Source: Perkinsus chesapeaki
Lineage: Eukaryota > Perkinsozoa > Perkinsida > Perkinsidae
Direction: 5' to 3'
Length of the DNA stretch: 48,419 nucleotides
NCBI GenBank assembly: GCA_013115145.1
Contig: JAAPAO010000241.1
Coordinates: 1-48,419, forward strand
The position numbers and the translations under genes were made by a program. Under the pieces are notes generated by a model. It made no database searches and was not told the DNA's origin. It saw only the letters and a program-made list of their open reading frames with translations. Shown one piece after another: positions 47,879 to 48,419 of this stretch (its first letter is position 1; every line of letters starts with the position of its first letter).

Positions 47879-48419
47879 TTAGGGCGAGAAAGTAGTGGCG
47901 GCTGGAGTGGTAGCTGCAGGTGTAGTAGCTGCTGGAGTGGTAGCTGCAGGCGTAGTAGCTGCTGGAGTGGTAGCTGCAGGCGTAGCTGCTGGAGTGGTAG
48001 CTGCAGGCGTAGTAGCTGCAGGAGTGGTAGCCGCTGGAGTGGTAGGAGCCACAGTAGTAGCTCCTGGAGTAGTAGCCGCTGGAGTGGTAGGAGCCACAGT
48101 AGTAGCTGGTGGAGTAGTAGCCGCTGGAGTGGTGGTCTCTCCGAATGTGTCGCACACACTGGGTCCACATGGCTGGTCACCATCGAAGCAGACAGGAACA
48201 TGTAGCCACCACTTGCAGTAGGAGACTCTATCACCGCCAAGAGCAGGGTTAACGGATGTGCAATAAGCATCACAATTCGGGCTCGGGCCATCATGAGAGT
48301 CCGGAGGTCCCTGGGTAGGAGCGGCAGTCCCAGTGTCACAATCGGTAGAGCTGCACGGCTGGTCACCACCATAGCAGACAGGTTCAGCCTTCCACCATTT
48401 GCAATATGATGTCGGTCCA
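47879..48419 (-). CDS. Cys-rich protein with Thr/Pro/Ala repeat tail, 3' end only
   Basis: The frame is open from the right edge to a TAA at 47879. Two related Cys-rich units stand first: SYCKWWKAEPVCYGGDQPC and SYCKWWLHVPVCFDGDQPCG, joined by a linker with CDAYCTSVNPALGG. A tail of about 80 residues follows, built of TTPAA, TTPG and TTVAP units, and the protein ends TTFSP. The Trp/Cys spacing recalls extracellular carbohydrate- or matrix-binding modules, and the tail resembles a mucin-like, O-glycosylated stalk. These points argue for a secreted or surface protein; the signal peptide would lie beyond the window. No C-terminal membrane anchor follows the tail. I do not recognise the family. 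Confidence 0.7.
   Translation of the reverse strand, partial: GPTSYCKWWKAEPVCYGGDQPCSSTDCDTGTAAPTQGPPDSHDGPSPNCDAYCTSVNPALGGDRVSYCKWWLHVPVCFDGDQPCGPSVCDTFGETTTPAATTPPATTVAPTTPAATTPGATTVAPTTPAATTPAATTPAATTPAATPAATTPAATTPAATTPAATTPAATTPAATTFSP
47893..48133 (-). repeat. Coding minisatellite, 15-bp and 30-bp units
   Basis: Near-identical units read on the + strand as GCTGGAGTGGTAGCT and GCAGGCGTAGTAGCT alternate across this stretch. They encode the Thr-Pro-Ala-Ala-Thr tail of the Cys-rich protein. Codon-level similarity is high, including identical third positions, so the array has expanded recently and probably varies in copy number. One unit has lost five codons near 47990. Confidence 0.85.

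Noticed and set aside
47895..48221. + strand frame rich in Val/Ala/Gly over the repeat array
   Set aside because: It is the reverse reading of the Thr/Pro/Ala repeats. The minus frame continues into ordered Cys/Trp modules, so minus is the coding strand.
47848..48372. Leu/Gln-rich minus-strand frame over the same array
   Set aside because: This frame gives low-complexity leucine repeats and loses the paired Cys-Trp modules; a neighbouring frame is better.

Overview
This is a gene-dense nuclear segment from an intron-rich eukaryote, most likely a perkinsid alveolate (Perkinsus or a close relative). The grounds are mixed. Introns are short (about 26-180 nt, most 30-60) and use GT-AG ends. A radial spoke protein shows the cell builds a motile flagellum. 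The carbamoyl-phosphate synthetase II carries its glutaminase domain but no ATCase or DHOase, as in other alveolates. A methionyl-tRNA synthetase with a GST-like N-terminus and two H2A.Z-type histones also fit. The genus is an inference; no marker gene here fixes it. I rebuilt most genes by splicing by eye, using reading phase and family conservation as checks.

Left part (1-10026, mostly + strand): the 3' end of a Ty3-like LTR retrotransposon (integrase, polypurine tract, 191-bp LTR) lies just upstream of a 15-exon methionyl-tRNA synthetase. Then come RSP3 (10 exons), an unrecognised 10-exon coiled-coil gene of about 903 codons, and a tRNA-Leu(UAA) on the minus strand.

Middle part (10286-about 28400, all minus strand): an NPPY-motif methyltransferase-like protein, a SulP/SLC26 anion transporter with STAS domain, two H2A.Z-type histone genes separated by a 14-bp inverted repeat, an SMP-C2 (extended-synaptotagmin-like) protein, two small proteins that share an R-x-G-R-F-x-V/I motif, a VHS-domain protein, a four-CBS (AMPK-gamma-like) protein, and a stretch of many small exons that I could not assemble.

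Right part (28582-46695, + strand): carbamoyl-phosphate synthetase II (1652 aa, 16 exons), an intronless alkaline-phosphatase-superfamily enzyme, a small membrane protein, a protein kinase fused to a PP2C phosphatase, a leishmanolysin-like metalloprotease, and a gene whose N-terminus looks like a Dpy-30 motif. At the right edge, on the minus strand, is the 3' end of a Cys-rich protein with a long Thr/Pro/Ala repeat tail.

There is no operon logic; neighbours are mostly functionally unrelated. The best candidates for something new are the kinase-PP2C fusion, the repeated GRFxV/I motif in two adjacent small genes, the divergent H2A.Z pair, and the unrecognised coiled-coil gene beside RSP3.
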